From the NCBI GenBank assembly GCA_963576475.1, contig OY754982.1:17964217-18028216 (forward strand): DNA of 64,000 nucleotides, given 5' to 3'. A program made the position numbers and the translations under genes. Of this stretch, positions 46,401 to 55,778 are shown piece after piece. The stretch's first letter is position 1; each line of letters begins with the position of its first letter. Source of the DNA: Molanna angustata. Its lineage: Eukaryota; Arthropoda; Insecta; Trichoptera; Molannidae. The notes beneath the pieces are model-generated. The model searched no databases. It saw only the letters and a list, made by a program, of their open reading frames with translations, and was not told the DNA's origin.

Positions 46401-48661
46401 TTTTAGTCTTACAAGTCTTGCAAGACCAATACCAAGACTTGAAAGACCTTTGCTCATCATTTCTTCTTCTTCCTGGCCTCTTCCCAACTTATCGTCGATG
46501 AAAATAATGATGACCTTTGCTCATCACTATTTTCTATTTTACTTTGGAAAACGATTATGTGTTTACTATTCGGCACTTTAAACCATTTTCGTATAGTTTC
46601 GTATTATTATTATTATACGTATTATCGGATTGGATATTTTTTATATGTCCTTGTAACAAGTACATATATATCTTCATACATTCCTTAAATTAAGCAAATG
46701 TTTGTGCTAGAGGTGAACGTAATCCGACGTGGCACGATTCGAACTCACGACCACTGTATTACTAACCCAGCGCGTTAACCGCTCTGCCACCATACATCTG
46801 TGCGGTCAGCCATTGGACGTTCGTTCAATTATTTTTTTATTTTTCATATCTTTCAAAACTTCGTGTAGTCATCATCATCATCATCATCATAGGCGCTACA
46901 CAGCCCTGTGTGGGCCCCTGACCTCCTCCAGAATCCTTCTCCAGCATGGCAGTCCCTGTCCTCCACCGCTCTCTTAAGTCTTGTATATTTACCAAACGTT
47001 CATCATTATTTGTTTCAATCCTCGTCAAACAATGTCTCACACTTATATTTTTGTGTTTCATAGCAAGACTATAAAACACCTTAAGTGACGATATTACGAT
47101 GTCTCAATAGATTTAAGTTTTTTAAAAAAGCTAAAGCTGTTATACCTGTCTAATAAATAGAAAAGCGGGGTTATTTTTTGGAAAAGGAGTGTTTTTTGTA
47201 AAAAAAAAGCAAAAAGTGGAGTTATTAGTTGCGTTTTTTTTTTGGAAAAGGGATGATGTTTTTGCAGAAAAGCGCAAAGTACTATTATTTTTATGCAATC
47301 GGTGTTACTTTTAAAATCGGTGTTAAGTATAGTAAAAAATAACCACGCTTGGGTGACATTTTTAAGAAAACGATGTTATTTGATTCAATAAAGTATATAA
47401 ATTAAAAGAAATCATAACATGTTTAAGATTGGAAGCTATTTCTCCATAGAAATATAGATTTCTCACTATATGCTTAAATAATGAAAAAAAAACACTACTT
47501 AAACAACATTTTCTATTCAAATTACGTGTATTTATCTTTAAAAAACAACATAATTTATTTCATCAAAATTTAATCAAATTTAAAATTAAGAATTTCATTC
47601 GTAGCCAAGATGTTTTTTAATGTTTGTTCTTATGTCTGCCAAAACAGTATTATATGAGGATGGAAACCTATCGACATTAATCGACATTAGCGTAAGGCAT
47701 CCCTATGATATAGCTCGTTTTGTCAAAAAAAATATTTAAATTTAACTATATTTAATGCATTGACTGTACAGATTTCAACCGCACAAATTTGAGTTACAAT
47801 AATTATTTTTTAATTCTGCTCTTTCGGTGGATAATTGCTATATATTTTTTACGAAAATGATCAAAAAGAGCCAAATTTCGGTTCAATTTTCACGTTATTT
47901 GAAAAAAGTGGAATACTCGCGTTATTCGCGAAAAAGTGTAAAAATCGCGTTCAGGGGGGCAAGTCTGGTCAACGGATGAAATCAAAACCATCCATGTTTA
48001 CCCATATCATGGATATAATATGTAATTATCGTATGAAATTCTATAACATATGAAGATATTATAGAGCTCCATAAGATAATTATATCCATGTAAACATGGC
48101 TGGTTTTGATTTCGCCGGTTGACCAGACTTACCCCCCAGATCTCTACTAATAACTCTTAATTGACACTCCTTTCCCATCCTTTCTCACATCCCACAACCT
48201 CTATCTCCCTCCTTTATTTGTTGCTGTGATATTACATTACTTTCTTTCTGTATGTTTTTTGTTACTTTTTATGGCCTCACGTTGCTTAGGTTGTTTGGAA
48301 AAATTGTTTTATGGAAATAAACCCGCCACTTTACATGAAGTAAAATAAATAAATAAAATATATATGATTTTAATGGAATAAAATTAAGTAAATAATAATC
48401 ATATCTTGATGGTTCATTAATCGCCATCTTGTGACTACATTCTCCGAGAAGATGACATGTCAAAGCGAAAATACCCATCCATCATAATTGCTAATTAGCA
48501 AATCTCTTTGAGTTGGCGCGGCGACGGGGGGTCAAGTGTCTGCACAATTAGGAAATTCGTGCTCAAGTGTCATAATTCGTAATTATTAATGATTAATAGG
48601 TTCACAATTTACTTTACCTTTCCTTCAGCCTGCGTACAACACATCTCCACCTTTCCACCAT
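37423..48661 (-). CDS. RGS protein of the RZ type (RGS17/19/20-like)
   Basis: A GTPase-activating protein for G-alpha i/z subunits. Six minus-strand coding exons: 48661-48618 (ATG at 48661), 43710-43624, 41555-41494, 40757-40591, 39458-39337, 37906-37423 (TAG). All junctions are GT-AG and phases agree, giving 321 residues. The RGS domain spans about residues 46-168: SFDKLMRSTAGRKVFRDFL, EENILFWLACEELKRE, KARFIYEDYISILSPKEVSL, VNRNMVEPTPHTFD, QIYTLMHRDSYPRF. It matches vertebrate RGS17/20 closely, so the Drosophila Dhit gene is a likely relative. The last 150 residues are a Lys/Glu/Ser-rich, probably disordered tail, which is unusual for RZ proteins. The first exon is the least certain; it is supported by its donor and phase. 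The Cys-string expected at an RZ N-terminus is absent, so another promoter or exon may exist. Confidence 0.9.
38540..38965 (-). repeat. Dispersed repeat copy in RGS intron, inverse of 44690-45060
   Basis: Shared phrases, inverted between the copies, include GTGACGACATCGATTCATAC, CTGACCTCCATACTATCCTA, and CTATCGCCATCGATAGTTGG next to TAACACATTAGATCCAACT. The two copies lie in different introns of the RGS gene, about 6 kb apart. The class is unknown. Confidence 0.7.
39050..39225 (-). mobile_element. LINE 3' end fragment, same family as 63640-64000
   Basis: CATACCATCCCGCCATGTCC, CTCGCGGGGTAGGCTGAGAG and GTTCTTCTATTGTTCACGCT match the right-edge LINE. It lies in the last RGS intron. Confidence 0.75.
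39596..39870 (+). pseudogene. LINE RT C-terminal fragment
   Basis: The plus strand reads QWAGHVARQEVDGWELRILQ, then RGVGRPQKRWTYD after a stop, like the C-terminal box of RTE-group RTs. It is short and contains stops. It lies in an RGS intron. Confidence 0.65.
39890..40115 (-). mobile_element. tRNA-derived SINE
   Basis: The tRNA-like head at 40043-40114 on the minus strand has GTGGCACGGTTGGTAAGCC (A box) and GAGTTCGATCCCCAG (B box). The body is AAATATTGCTTGTCTGGTCT, GGAAACACTGGTTAGTTGG and GGCAATAAACTCGC, shared with fragments at 25680 and 27785. Confidence 0.75.
40907..41029. repeat. Hairpin MITE with C6/G6 ends, 123 bp
   Basis: The left arm, CCCCCCTAGACAACGTGTCA and TTTAGCTCAAGAAAAGATAA, is mirrored on the right, ending GTATAGGGGGG. 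It lies in an RGS intron. Confidence 0.9.
41671..42368. repeat. 41-bp minisatellite, about 17 copies, in RGS intron
   Basis: The unit is AATAGTACATGAGTATAGCT followed by TGATGTTTATAGGATCCTATA. Several copies lack two bases (TTTAAGGATCC), and a few carry ACACGAG or ATATGATCC variants. Each unit contains the palindrome TATAGGATCCTATA. Confidence 0.95.
42369..43074. other. RGS intron sequence without recognised element
   Basis: AT-rich. No exon or repeat boundary was identified. Confidence 0.5.
43075..43440. repeat. Dispersed repeat copy, intact relative of the split copy at 23265/25032
   Basis: GTGCAATTCGTGGTTAAGTT, ATTTCATTTGGTGGTG, GAGGAACTTAAATTTGGAGA, then GACTGACAGTCTTACCAACA and GTAAAGTGCAATTTGAG. 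It probably belongs to a non-autonomous transposon family. Confidence 0.65.
43930..44345. repeat. Low-complexity repeat region, inverse of 47150-47400
   Basis: Rich in AAAATATCACTCCTTTTCCA, CACCGATTT and TTCGCTTT. Preceded by TTTTATTGAATATGTCACCC. The 47150-47400 block has the same phrases inverted (GGAAAAGGAGTG, AATCGGTGTTA, GGGTGACAT). The pair could be long termini of one 3.5-kb element or two inverted insertions. Confidence 0.6.
44690..45060 (+). repeat. Dispersed repeat copy, inverse of 38540-38965
   Basis: It starts near AACTAGTTGCATTTAACACA, includes CCAACTGTCGATAGCGATAG and ACAGTATGGAGGTTAGTCC, and ends near GATGTCGTCACTAAATTC. Confidence 0.7.
45219..45388. repeat. Perfect 170-bp palindrome with CGAAACTAGTC core
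   Basis: The arms are complementary throughout, around a centre TCATCCAGTGA. Each arm carries GACCGAAACTAGTCAGTGTC. It is followed by AATGGAGTTCTACCAAGAAT, the same outer flank as at 55251 and, inverted, near 33450. Confidence 0.92.
45917..46038. repeat. 30-bp tandem repeat, 4 copies
   Basis: The unit is TTATATAGGCACAAGTATTA followed by TCTATCACAT. The copies are identical apart from one substitution in the last (GCATTATC). Confidence 0.9.
46069..46537. mobile_element. hAT-type MITE with a 52-bp LINE scrap inside
   Basis: Termini TAGTGATGGGCAAA (46077) and the inverse of TAGTGATGAGCAAA (to 46529). The 8-bp flanks TTTTCCAT and TTTTCTAT match at 7 of 8. The interior is full of CTTGGTCTTG/CAAGACC repeats. 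A 52-bp insertion (46460-46511) ending in TTCTTCTTCTT lies near the right end between copies of GACCTTTGCTCATCA (46445-46459 and 46512-46526). Confidence 0.88.
46600..46795 (-). mobile_element. tRNA-derived SINE
   Basis: The head on the minus strand at about 46730-46791 has GGTGGCAGAGCGGTTAACGC (A box) and GTGAGTTCGAATCGTGCC (B box), followed by an AT-rich body towards 46600. Same orientation as the other RGS-intron SINE. Confidence 0.7.
46866..46990 (-). mobile_element. LINE 3' end fragment with (GAT)n tail
   Basis: The tail is the TCATCATC run at 46867. The preceding minus-strand sequence reads RERWRTGTAMLEKDSGGGQG and GCCCACACAGGGCTGTGTAG. Related to 26535-26625. Confidence 0.7.
47150..47400. 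repeat. Low-complexity repeat region, inverse of 43930-44345
   Basis: GGGGTTATTTTTTGGAAAAG, AAGCGCAAAGTACTATT, AATCGGTGTTACTTTT and CTTGGGTGACAT occur here. It lies in the first RGS intron. Confidence 0.6.
47954..48137. repeat. G-capped hairpin MITE, copy 2 (184 bp)
   Basis: GGGGGGCAAGTCTGGTCAAC at the left and GTTGACCAGACTTACCCCCC at the right. The arms pair through TACCCATATCATGGATATAA. Same family as 32699-32883. Confidence 0.9.
48138..48617. other. First RGS intron, 5' end
   Basis: Mostly AT-rich with CT-rich tracts. 48512-48535 has a GC-rich patch. No exon is recognised other than that at 48618-48661. Confidence 0.45.
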
Positions 48662-48850
48662 CCTCGGAACAGATTAATTCACTTCATTTTATTACTGGAT
48701 CAGTTCAGTCCCCCCCCCCCACCCTCTCTTCATTTTCACTCTCACTTTGACACCGCCATATTTTAGTTTTCGACATTTTCATTTTTAATTTACATTTCTT
48801 TTCAGTGTGTCATTTTTAATGAAACATTTCTTGCTATCAGTCAATCACTT
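48662..48850 (-). promoter_or_regulatory. Candidate RGS 5' UTR and promoter region
   Basis: It lies directly upstream of the proposed start codon on the minus strand. It contains a C10 run near 48711-48720 (G-run on the minus strand) and the ATGGCGGTGTC patch near 48752-48765. No TATA box stands out. The assignment rests only on the gene model. Confidence 0.35.
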
Positions 48851-49402
48851 TTTAATATTGATTTTAAATATGGATTAAAATACGATTTTCCATATTTAGG
48901 TAGGTATTTATAAAGATTATGACTTTACAATTAACTGATGTGGCAAAAAAAAAACATAATATTATGTAAGAACAGAGAATTGTCTCGATAAAAGTCAACC
49001 TTCATTATAAGATGACTCTCTCCATGAAGACAATAACCTCATTTACAAGAAAGTATCTAAACATATTTTAATGTAAAAGCTAATATTTCCGACCATTAAA
49101 AATAACGTCGATAGAAGTTAACCTTCATGATAAGGTGACTCCCTCGAAGAATTAAATAACCTTATTTACAAGAAAGTATCTAAACATATTTTAATGAAAA
49201 AGCTAATATTTCCGACCATTCTAAAGAACGCGGATAGAAGTTAACCTTCATTATAAGGTGACTCCCTCGAAGAATTAAATAACCTTATTTACAAGAAAGT
49301 ATCTAAACATATTTTAATGGAAAAGCTAATATTTCCGACCATTCAAAAGAACGCGGATAGAAGTCAACCTTCATTATAAGATGACTCTCTCCAAGAAGAA
49401 AA

Positions 49403-50192
49403 CTTGGAAGATGTGAACTCAGCTCTTGATTTTATTTTACATTGGTTCACTGCTAATAATTTGGTCCTTAATTAAAAAAAAACTAAATGTATAAAATTTA
49501 CGATTCCCAATGTTAGACAAACTAACATTGATTTGACATTAGACGGTAATACTCTGGAATTCGTGATGGAATCCATTTTTCTGGGAATAACACTAGATTC
49601 AAAACTACAATGGGGTCCCCAAATATCAAAAATGACAAAAAAACTTAGCTCTGCAGTATTTGCTATTAGAAAGATCAGGCAACTGGCGGACGTGGCAGCG
49701 GCTAGATTAGTTTATTATAGTTACTTCCATAGTATTATGTCTTATGGCATACTATTGTGGGGGAAGGCTGCCGATGTGGAATCAATATTTGTACTCCAAA
49801 AGAGAGCTATACGTTCAATATACAGACTTGGTTCTAGGGACTCACTGAGGGAGCTCTTCAAGGAGATCAAGATTCTTACAGTCACTAGTCAATATATTTA
49901 TGAAAATATAATTTATGTGAGAAAAAACTATAATTTGTTTATCAGAGTTGAAGAACTCCATAATATACTGACTAGGAATAGAAAAAATATATATATATAT
50001 ATACCTAAATATAGATTATCTAAGGTAAACAATTTTTTTTTGGGTCAATGTATTAGAATTTACAATAAGATTCCACAGAATATAATAAACCTAAATGACA
50101 GAAAGTTTAAATCACATATTAAAGAAACGCTTTTCAGAAAGGCATATTATAGACTGGATCAGTACATGAATGACAAAGATGCGTGGTGTTAA
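49403..50192 (+). pseudogene. CR1/Jockey-like RT, C-terminal part
   Basis: After NLEDVNSALDFILHWFTANN and a stop near 49470, the frame 49533-50192 is open for 219 codons. It contains FLGITLDSKLQWGPQI (RT thumb), SYGILLWG and LQKRAIRSI, boxes typical of Jockey/CR1-type LINE C-termini, and ends DQYMNDKDAWC. The catalytic RT boxes lie in the missing 5' part. The long open frame suggests a fairly recent insertion. Confidence 0.85.
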
Positions 50193-50488
50193 TCACGGTC
50201 TGCTTGTGTTTGTTGTTTAATCTTGTATCAATTTATATGTTTGTAATTGTCAGAAAGGCATATTATAGACTGGATCAGTACATGAATGACAAAGATGCGT
50301 GGTGTTAATCACGGTCTGCTTGTGTTTGTTGTTTAATCTTGTATCAATTTATATGTTTGTAATTGTCAGAAAGGCATATTATAGACTGGATCAGTACATG
50401 AATGACAAAGATGCGTGGTGTTAATCACGGTCTGCTTGTGTTTGTTGTTTAATCTTGTATCAATTTATTTCTTTGTTTGTAATTGTTT
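50138..50488 (+). repeat. Triplication of the LINE coding end and 3' UTR, about 118-bp unit
   Basis: Three copies of a unit starting TCAGAAAGGCATATTATAGA and ending TTTATATGTTTGTAATTG. Each unit includes the last 18 codons, the stop and the start of the 3' UTR, so the first copy is coding and the other two are downstream. Confidence 0.92.
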
Positions 50489-50699
50489 TTTTTTATTATT
50501 ATTTATATACTTTCTGACTTTCAACATGTGTGCAAACTGCATTTACGTTGAAAAAAAAATGATTTGATTTTTTTTTTGATTTGATTTTGAAGAAAATAAC
50601 CTTATTAACAAGAAAGTATCTAAACATATTTTACTGGAATAGCTAATATTAATTAATGACTATTAAAAAGTACGCCGTTAGAAGTCAACACACGAAACT

Positions 50700-51411
50700 C
50701 GATCCTTATTATTTGAACTAACAGAAATAGACATATTGATAAATACGAATCTTTGTTAGTGAAAGAACCGTTATCAATCAATATTTAGAAAAGAAATCAA
50801 TATTATGTATAATCGATAAACGTAATCTGGACATGCCAAACAAAATTGATTGAAGATATCAAATAGTTTACGTTCAATGTCTAAGGAATTGAAATATTTT
50901 TGATTAACAGACGTATTTATTGGTTGATATTTAACAAAAATTAGTTTCACAAAAGCTCTCTTTCGAAAAATCCATTTTACAAAATATCGAAACGAAATTT
51001 AATGCCTAGAACGAACGTTATATGCATAATCGATTCGATAAAAATAGAAACGAATCTACATTGTAAATCGTAATATTCAATGTATTCAAAATAAACACTT
51101 CATGAAAACTTAATTGGTTTGAAGAAACATCAGATCCGTGGGGTAATCTGACATTTGATATCTTCTTATTCTGGGTCACATTCCTAGGATTGGTCTGCAC
51201 CACACACTCGATCTTTCTACTTAGCTCTATCGTCTGCCATTCTCTTCATCTCTTTGTAACTGCTACAGCGCACGTCACCGATTATCTGGTCTATATAGTT
51301 GTTTCTGGGGCGACCTCTATAGTTACCCCCATCAATCATTTTTTTTTTTTTAATAAGGCACAGCCACCCATCAATCATTCATATTTGATATGGGCATAGA
51401 ATAATATCATG
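50700..51411. other. Non-coding stretch
   Basis: AT-rich with T runs. No gene or element boundary is recognised. Confidence 0.5.
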
Positions 51412-51716
51412 TAAACTGTGATTTTTCTTTCCCCTTAGCGCTTTTTGTCCCGTTTCTAACGGGGTACGCTTTGACCATGATCCTGGAATTGGTGAGTCTG
51501 GTTATTACATTAAAGCGACTGCCATCTGACCTTCGTAACCCTTAGAAAGGGGAACCAGACAAATTGGATCATGGCTACACATAGCTAGTGATATAAATCC
51601 GCACATAGATTTTTAAAAATCTAGAGGTGCGTGCCCCGCCCGTATTCGAACCGTCGACCTCGCGCATGTGAGGCGACGACCTTACCGCTGGGCTATCACC
51701 GCCATAAACTGTGATT
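51412..51716 (-). mobile_element. Complete tRNA-derived SINE with 12-bp target duplication
   Basis: TAAACTGTGATT at 51412-51423 and 51705-51716 flanks a 281-bp SINE. The minus-strand head at 51630-51704 reads GGCGGTGATAGCCCAGCGG (A box) and CGACGGTTCGAATACGGG (B box). The body contains GATCCAATTTGTCTGGTTCC. The 3' end has GTTAGAAACGGGACAAAAAG and an A-rich tail. It is the best-preserved SINE in the window. Confidence 0.92.
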
Positions 51717-53499
51717 AATTAAAATGTATTATAATATGTTGTTAACTCGTGGTAATGTGAAGGTACGGTGCGATTATTGAATAATATAACCCATGATGTC
51801 TATATTTAGCATGAAAGTATTGAATACCGGATATGGTTCATCAAGTAGAGAATGGAAGGAAATATTGTCACAATAACAATTTGTCTTGTGTTATACATAA
51901 ATATTATAATTTGGATGTATAGACCTATATGAGAATTGATATTCTATTTCATATATCCATTACGAGACTACAATCGTTTACAAAGTGGAACGCTTAATTA
52001 AATTATGCAATTCGTAAGTATTAGCTTCTTAAAAATATTGGTGTCCACTTCAACTATACCGATAATCGCCCCGATGATTCTTCGGTTCACGAAGATACCC
52101 GAACTGTCTTCGGGGATCTATAATTATGTGTATAGGTATATAATACCATATACCACAAAACTAAAAAAATGTTTTTGTTTAATTTTGTTTTTACGTGTAT
52201 AAAATATGATTTTTTTTACAGCAGTAAAAAGTTGTGACAAAATTGGAAATATGTAACTGTGTCACACCTCTCATTTGCAAATGTTAACTGATAAGTATGT
52301 ATATTTATTGTTCATGGTCAGAATAAAAATGGGAACAAACAGATTCATCGTCTAATTACATATTATAAGTGAAGTGTTCAGTGCATCACGCAATTTCGAT
52401 TTTAGCAACCAAAAATATTTCCGATGATTGCTATTGTGTAATAATGGTTGTTCGAAAATTCATTTCGTTTTATTCCCCCAACAGAGGATATAATTGTATT
52501 TTTTCGCAAGCCAATTTCACACTTAAACAGTATTGTCAATAGGTATATATTTGAACGGCTGGCATAGTGAGATTCGTTAGTGAAAAAGCTCGTTCATTTC
52601 TGAGCAACAGTTTTTATTCGGTGCCCTATCAAATATGGATACCTAGTCGAGGGCAGCATTTTTGGCATATCTTAATATTTAATTAATGAAAATGTAAAAA
52701 TATTGTTCGAACATGAAAACATAACTTAATTTGTATGGAGATGATATATGCATAATAGGTTTGGTAATGAACTGTGCGTTGATGGAGATATTTTCGGAGA
52801 TAGTTTGCCTGTCTTCAAAAAAAAAAAAATTATGAATCTTTCATATATCGATAGTTTTCCTTCTAATTATTATTTTTTAGTATTTTTTTTATTGTAATTG
52901 GTACTTTGAAGCTTTGATTGATAAATTTATTTCTTTGTGTCAACAATTTTATTTTAATTATTCTTTTATCCATGTTAGTTGGGCTCATTTTAAAGTTTTT
53001 TTTCTTATGGTTTAAATTTTGTTATAATATTTGCAGCATTATTATAGTTAATTTTGTTTTTTACTATTTGTAAGGTGTCTAATTATTATTCTCTAATTCT
53101 TTTTTGTCTACTTTTATCTGAACCAACGTTTTTATCTGAATCTATAATTTTATGTTTCTATATTTTAATATTTGTCTATATTTTTATTTGTTTCAATATT
53201 TTTATCTCTGTTTATAATTTATTATTATTATTGTAACAAGTAAATGTCTTATGCCGTATATTGTATAAATAAATATTGACAGAATGCCAGTTTCAAAATT
53301 GGTTTGTGAAAAGAGTATTAAGCTGCACATTTTTCACACTGACAGCGTTGACAATGTAGAAATCCATTATAAAAATTATACACTGTTCTTTTGTTAAAAA
53401 AAGAACACAACTACCATTAAGAAAACACAACTACCAGATCATCCTGGCGCTAAAAGATTAGGTGAGCCGAACCTATTTTAACTAATGTGGGAAAAAAGA
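51717..53499. other. AT-rich non-coding stretch
   Basis: T-rich from about 52800 to 53280 with repeated TTTTTATCTG phrases. No gene is recognised. The short open frames here are low-complexity. Confidence 0.5.
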
Positions 53500-53690
53500 A
53501 AATATGTTGAATATGCACCACATCCTGGAAGGTCACTTGAAGCTAATGAAGACAAAATAAATGTATTAATAGACACAAACCGCCGAATAACAAACAACTC
53601 GTGACATCGCCGAGAGATTATATTTATCCAATTCGACCGTTGATGATCACGCGAAACGCCTTGGTTTAATTTTTGTCATAAAAATTCGAC
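53500..53690 (+). pseudogene. Mariner transposase N-terminal remnant
   Basis: The frame reads HPGRSLEANEDKINVLIDTN, then RRIT, followed after frame breaks by pieces like TRDIAERL (ATCGCCGAGAG) and TVDDHAKRLG (GTTGATGATCACGCGAAACG). This is the helix-turn-helix region of mariner transposases. It is short and broken, followed at once by a SINE. Confidence 0.7.
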
Positions 53691-53699
53691 TATCGTGTC

Positions 53700-54045
53700 C
53701 TAAATGGCAAGCCATCGTATGGCTTCGGTGCTTTAGCGTCATGGATTCGATTCTCAGTAGAGGAGAAATTTATTTGCTGTCTGGCGCCGACATAGAATAG
53801 TGCTTCCACTCTTTTCTATTATCATTGTTTTCGGGTATCCTGCAAGAGCCGGGTAATCGAATATACAACAGGCAACAATAACATCTCATATAGTTCAGCA
53901 ATACGGTTCACAATCCATTCTGAATGTAGTTTATTTTCAGGTGAAACGAGATTGGTGTGTCTTGTTTCCTTTTATAAGGTAATGCATACCTGTCGCTGGT
54001 TACACCACATTGTGGGATATGCCGTAATGTTATGAATGAATGAAT
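53700..54045 (+). mobile_element. tRNA-derived SINE of a second family, (GAAT)n tail
   Basis: The head has GTATGGCTTCGGTGCTTTAG and the B-box-like GGATTCGATTCTCAG. The body has ATTATCATTGTTTTCGGGTA, TTCCTTTTATAAGGTAATGC, CTGTCGCTGGTTACACC and GTGGGATATGCCGTAATGTT, then GAATGAATGAAT. A further copy lies at 62560-63110 and a fragment at 55455-55600. Confidence 0.75.
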
Positions 54046-54645
54046 TTCTAACGCAAACTCTGGTAACACTGATAAGTTGAAAAAAGTACGATCTCGTTAC
54101 ATGCACAGGGTGTTGTAAGAAAGAGTTAAGCAAATACTTTTTAAATAAAAAAGGGAATATTTTTCCGAACAACCTAATAGTACGGACCTACTTATAAAAC
54201 TTGAGTATGTTGTATTAGTTGCATTAAGAAAACAGCTGTTGGCCAAGACATCAACTTCCGATTAGCAACTACAGTAACAACAACTAGAATAGCTGGTATT
54301 GTAAACTGCATAGCAGTGGTGTTTTGTTATAAACAAATTATACTATTTGCTTATACCCACGTAAGTAATTTAAACTATACACAAGCGAAATATTTGACTT
54401 GTAATATGAACATGCAAACAATCAAATTTTTACCGATACAAAATATTTAATAGTTTCGTTAAAAAAAATCTCAATAGATGGCGTTACAAAAAGCAATAGA
54501 TGTTATTTCTTCGTTACTTCATAGATGGCAATGGTGTTTCAGCTTATTTTCAAACGATCAGTTTCTCATTATTAACATAATATATAAAACTTTCAACATT
54601 GTATTGATAAGAGAACTCAATAAGAAGGCATAATTTGTGAACTTT

Positions 54646-54765
54646 GCGCAAGCGCATAAAGTGATCACGTATACCAACCTATTTTAGGTTGTAAGCCCTG
54701 TTAGGTGCTTGTTCCTGGTTCTCCTATAATATTCCAACTTCGTCTCTATTGAGATGTTAAAAAAA
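54646..54765. repeat. Single-arm copy of the 34009-34263 palindrome
   Basis: GCGCATAAAGTGATCACGTA, GGTTGTAAGCCCTGTTAGGT, GGTTCTCCTATAAT and CCAACTTCGTCTCTATTGAG match one arm and the spacer. The other arm is missing. Confidence 0.8.
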
Positions 54766-55030
54766 TGACAAAAAATATAAGTACCTACCTACGAGTGTAT
54801 TTAAATCAAATTTTTATCCAAAATCTGAGGATCCGACCTTGTATGACACATGTAATTCAAAATAAATTATATTTCGGAAAATTTTATTTTTTATACTCGA
54901 TGTTTGGTAAGAACGAGTGAGTGGGTTGGATTGTTAATGTGTTACTGACATGATTTTTTCTGTGACAGAAATTTCATGTCAAATGGAAATATATGCATAT
55001 CATATACATATAACTAAAAAACTACCTCTA

Positions 55031-55250
55031 TACTAGGTATAAATGAAAACATTAATTTGTTTAAGTTTCACTATTTAATTTAACACTGGTATTGACCGGT
55101 ATCGATCTGTTGAAGATCATCGTCAGAGTGCGCGATAATGAATGTGAACAGAGTTTAAATATAATTAAAATATTGGTACACAACCTTTTTTTTTGTAAAG
55201 TTCTAAGTAGTGAAACTTAAAAAAATAGTGTTTTCATTTATACCTAGTAT
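55031..55250. repeat. Inverted repeat with ACCGGTATCGATC core, Penelope-like family
   Basis: ACTAGGTATAAATGAAAACA and TTAAGTTTCACTA on the left are mirrored by TAGTGAAACTTAAAAAAAT and TTTCATTTATACCTAGT on the right. The spacer includes GACCGGTATCGATCTGTTGA. AATGGAGTTTCACCACGAAT follows, shared with the 45219 and 33475 palindromes. Confidence 0.7.
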
Positions 55251-55454
55251 AATGGAGTTTCACCACGAATTATCCGTCGACAAAATAACAAGTCAAACTA
55301 CCTCTACGTTTATTAATGACAAGAGTCTAATCAGCCGAAACGATTGTATTGTCAAAAAGTAAAACTTCGTGGAACAAATCAGAAATTTATTTAATAAAAT
55401 GCTTATTAAAATGCAAGACTTTGAACCGGGTTCAATTGAACCAAATTTATTTTT

Positions 55455-55600
55455 ATAAATAACACTGATATAGTTCAGAAATGAGGTTCACCACCCATTC
55501 TGGATGTAGGGTGGTATGTGAGGAAACACGCATGTAACGTGCTTACTCTTATTAGGTAATGCACATTACTTGATGGTTTGTATGTATTTAAAGGTAGGTA
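55455..55600 (+). mobile_element. Fragment of the (GAAT)n SINE family
   Basis: ATAGTTCAGAAATGAGGTTC, CCATTCTGGATGTAGG and TATTAGGTAATGCAC match 53900-53990 with gaps. Confidence 0.55.
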
Positions 55601-55778
55601 TTACATATGTATATGCGAGAATGATCAGCGTGAATTTATTCAATGTCTTACGTTATTATGAATTTCATGATTCGATATTGTTAGTATCAACATTGCCTCG
55701 ATGATAGAAATATGACATAAACATTACATTTCATTATCCAAAACATTTTTATTTTTCGCATATCATACTATAAATGAG

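Larger units (their letters stand above)
49395..50596 (+). mobile_element. 5'-truncated CR1/Jockey-like LINE with 8-bp target duplication
   Basis: The direct repeat GAAGAAAA at 49395-49402 and 50589-50596 brackets the insert. The 3' end is a TTTGATTTGATTTT tail. The coding part is only the RT C-terminal third. It sits inside the 123-bp array. Confidence 0.88.
48975..50700. repeat. 123-bp repeat array split by a LINE
   Basis: About 4.5 units with a period near 123 bp, marked by AACCTTCATTATAAGGTGAC (48997, 49120, 49243, 49366), AACCTTATTTACAAGAAAGT and CTAATATTTCCGACCATT. Units run to 49402 and the array resumes at 50589. Copies differ by a few substitutions, so the array is older than the 109-bp and 47-bp arrays. 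Confidence 0.9.

Noticed and set aside
46837..47079. Protein with a poly-Met run
   Set aside because: The Met run is the (GAT)n tail of a LINE 3' end read in frame.
43960..47400. Polinton or Helitron identity for the 3.5-kb inverted-block region
   Set aside because: No capsid, polymerase, Rep/helicase or terminal hallmarks were seen. Only inverted low-complexity blocks support a unit.
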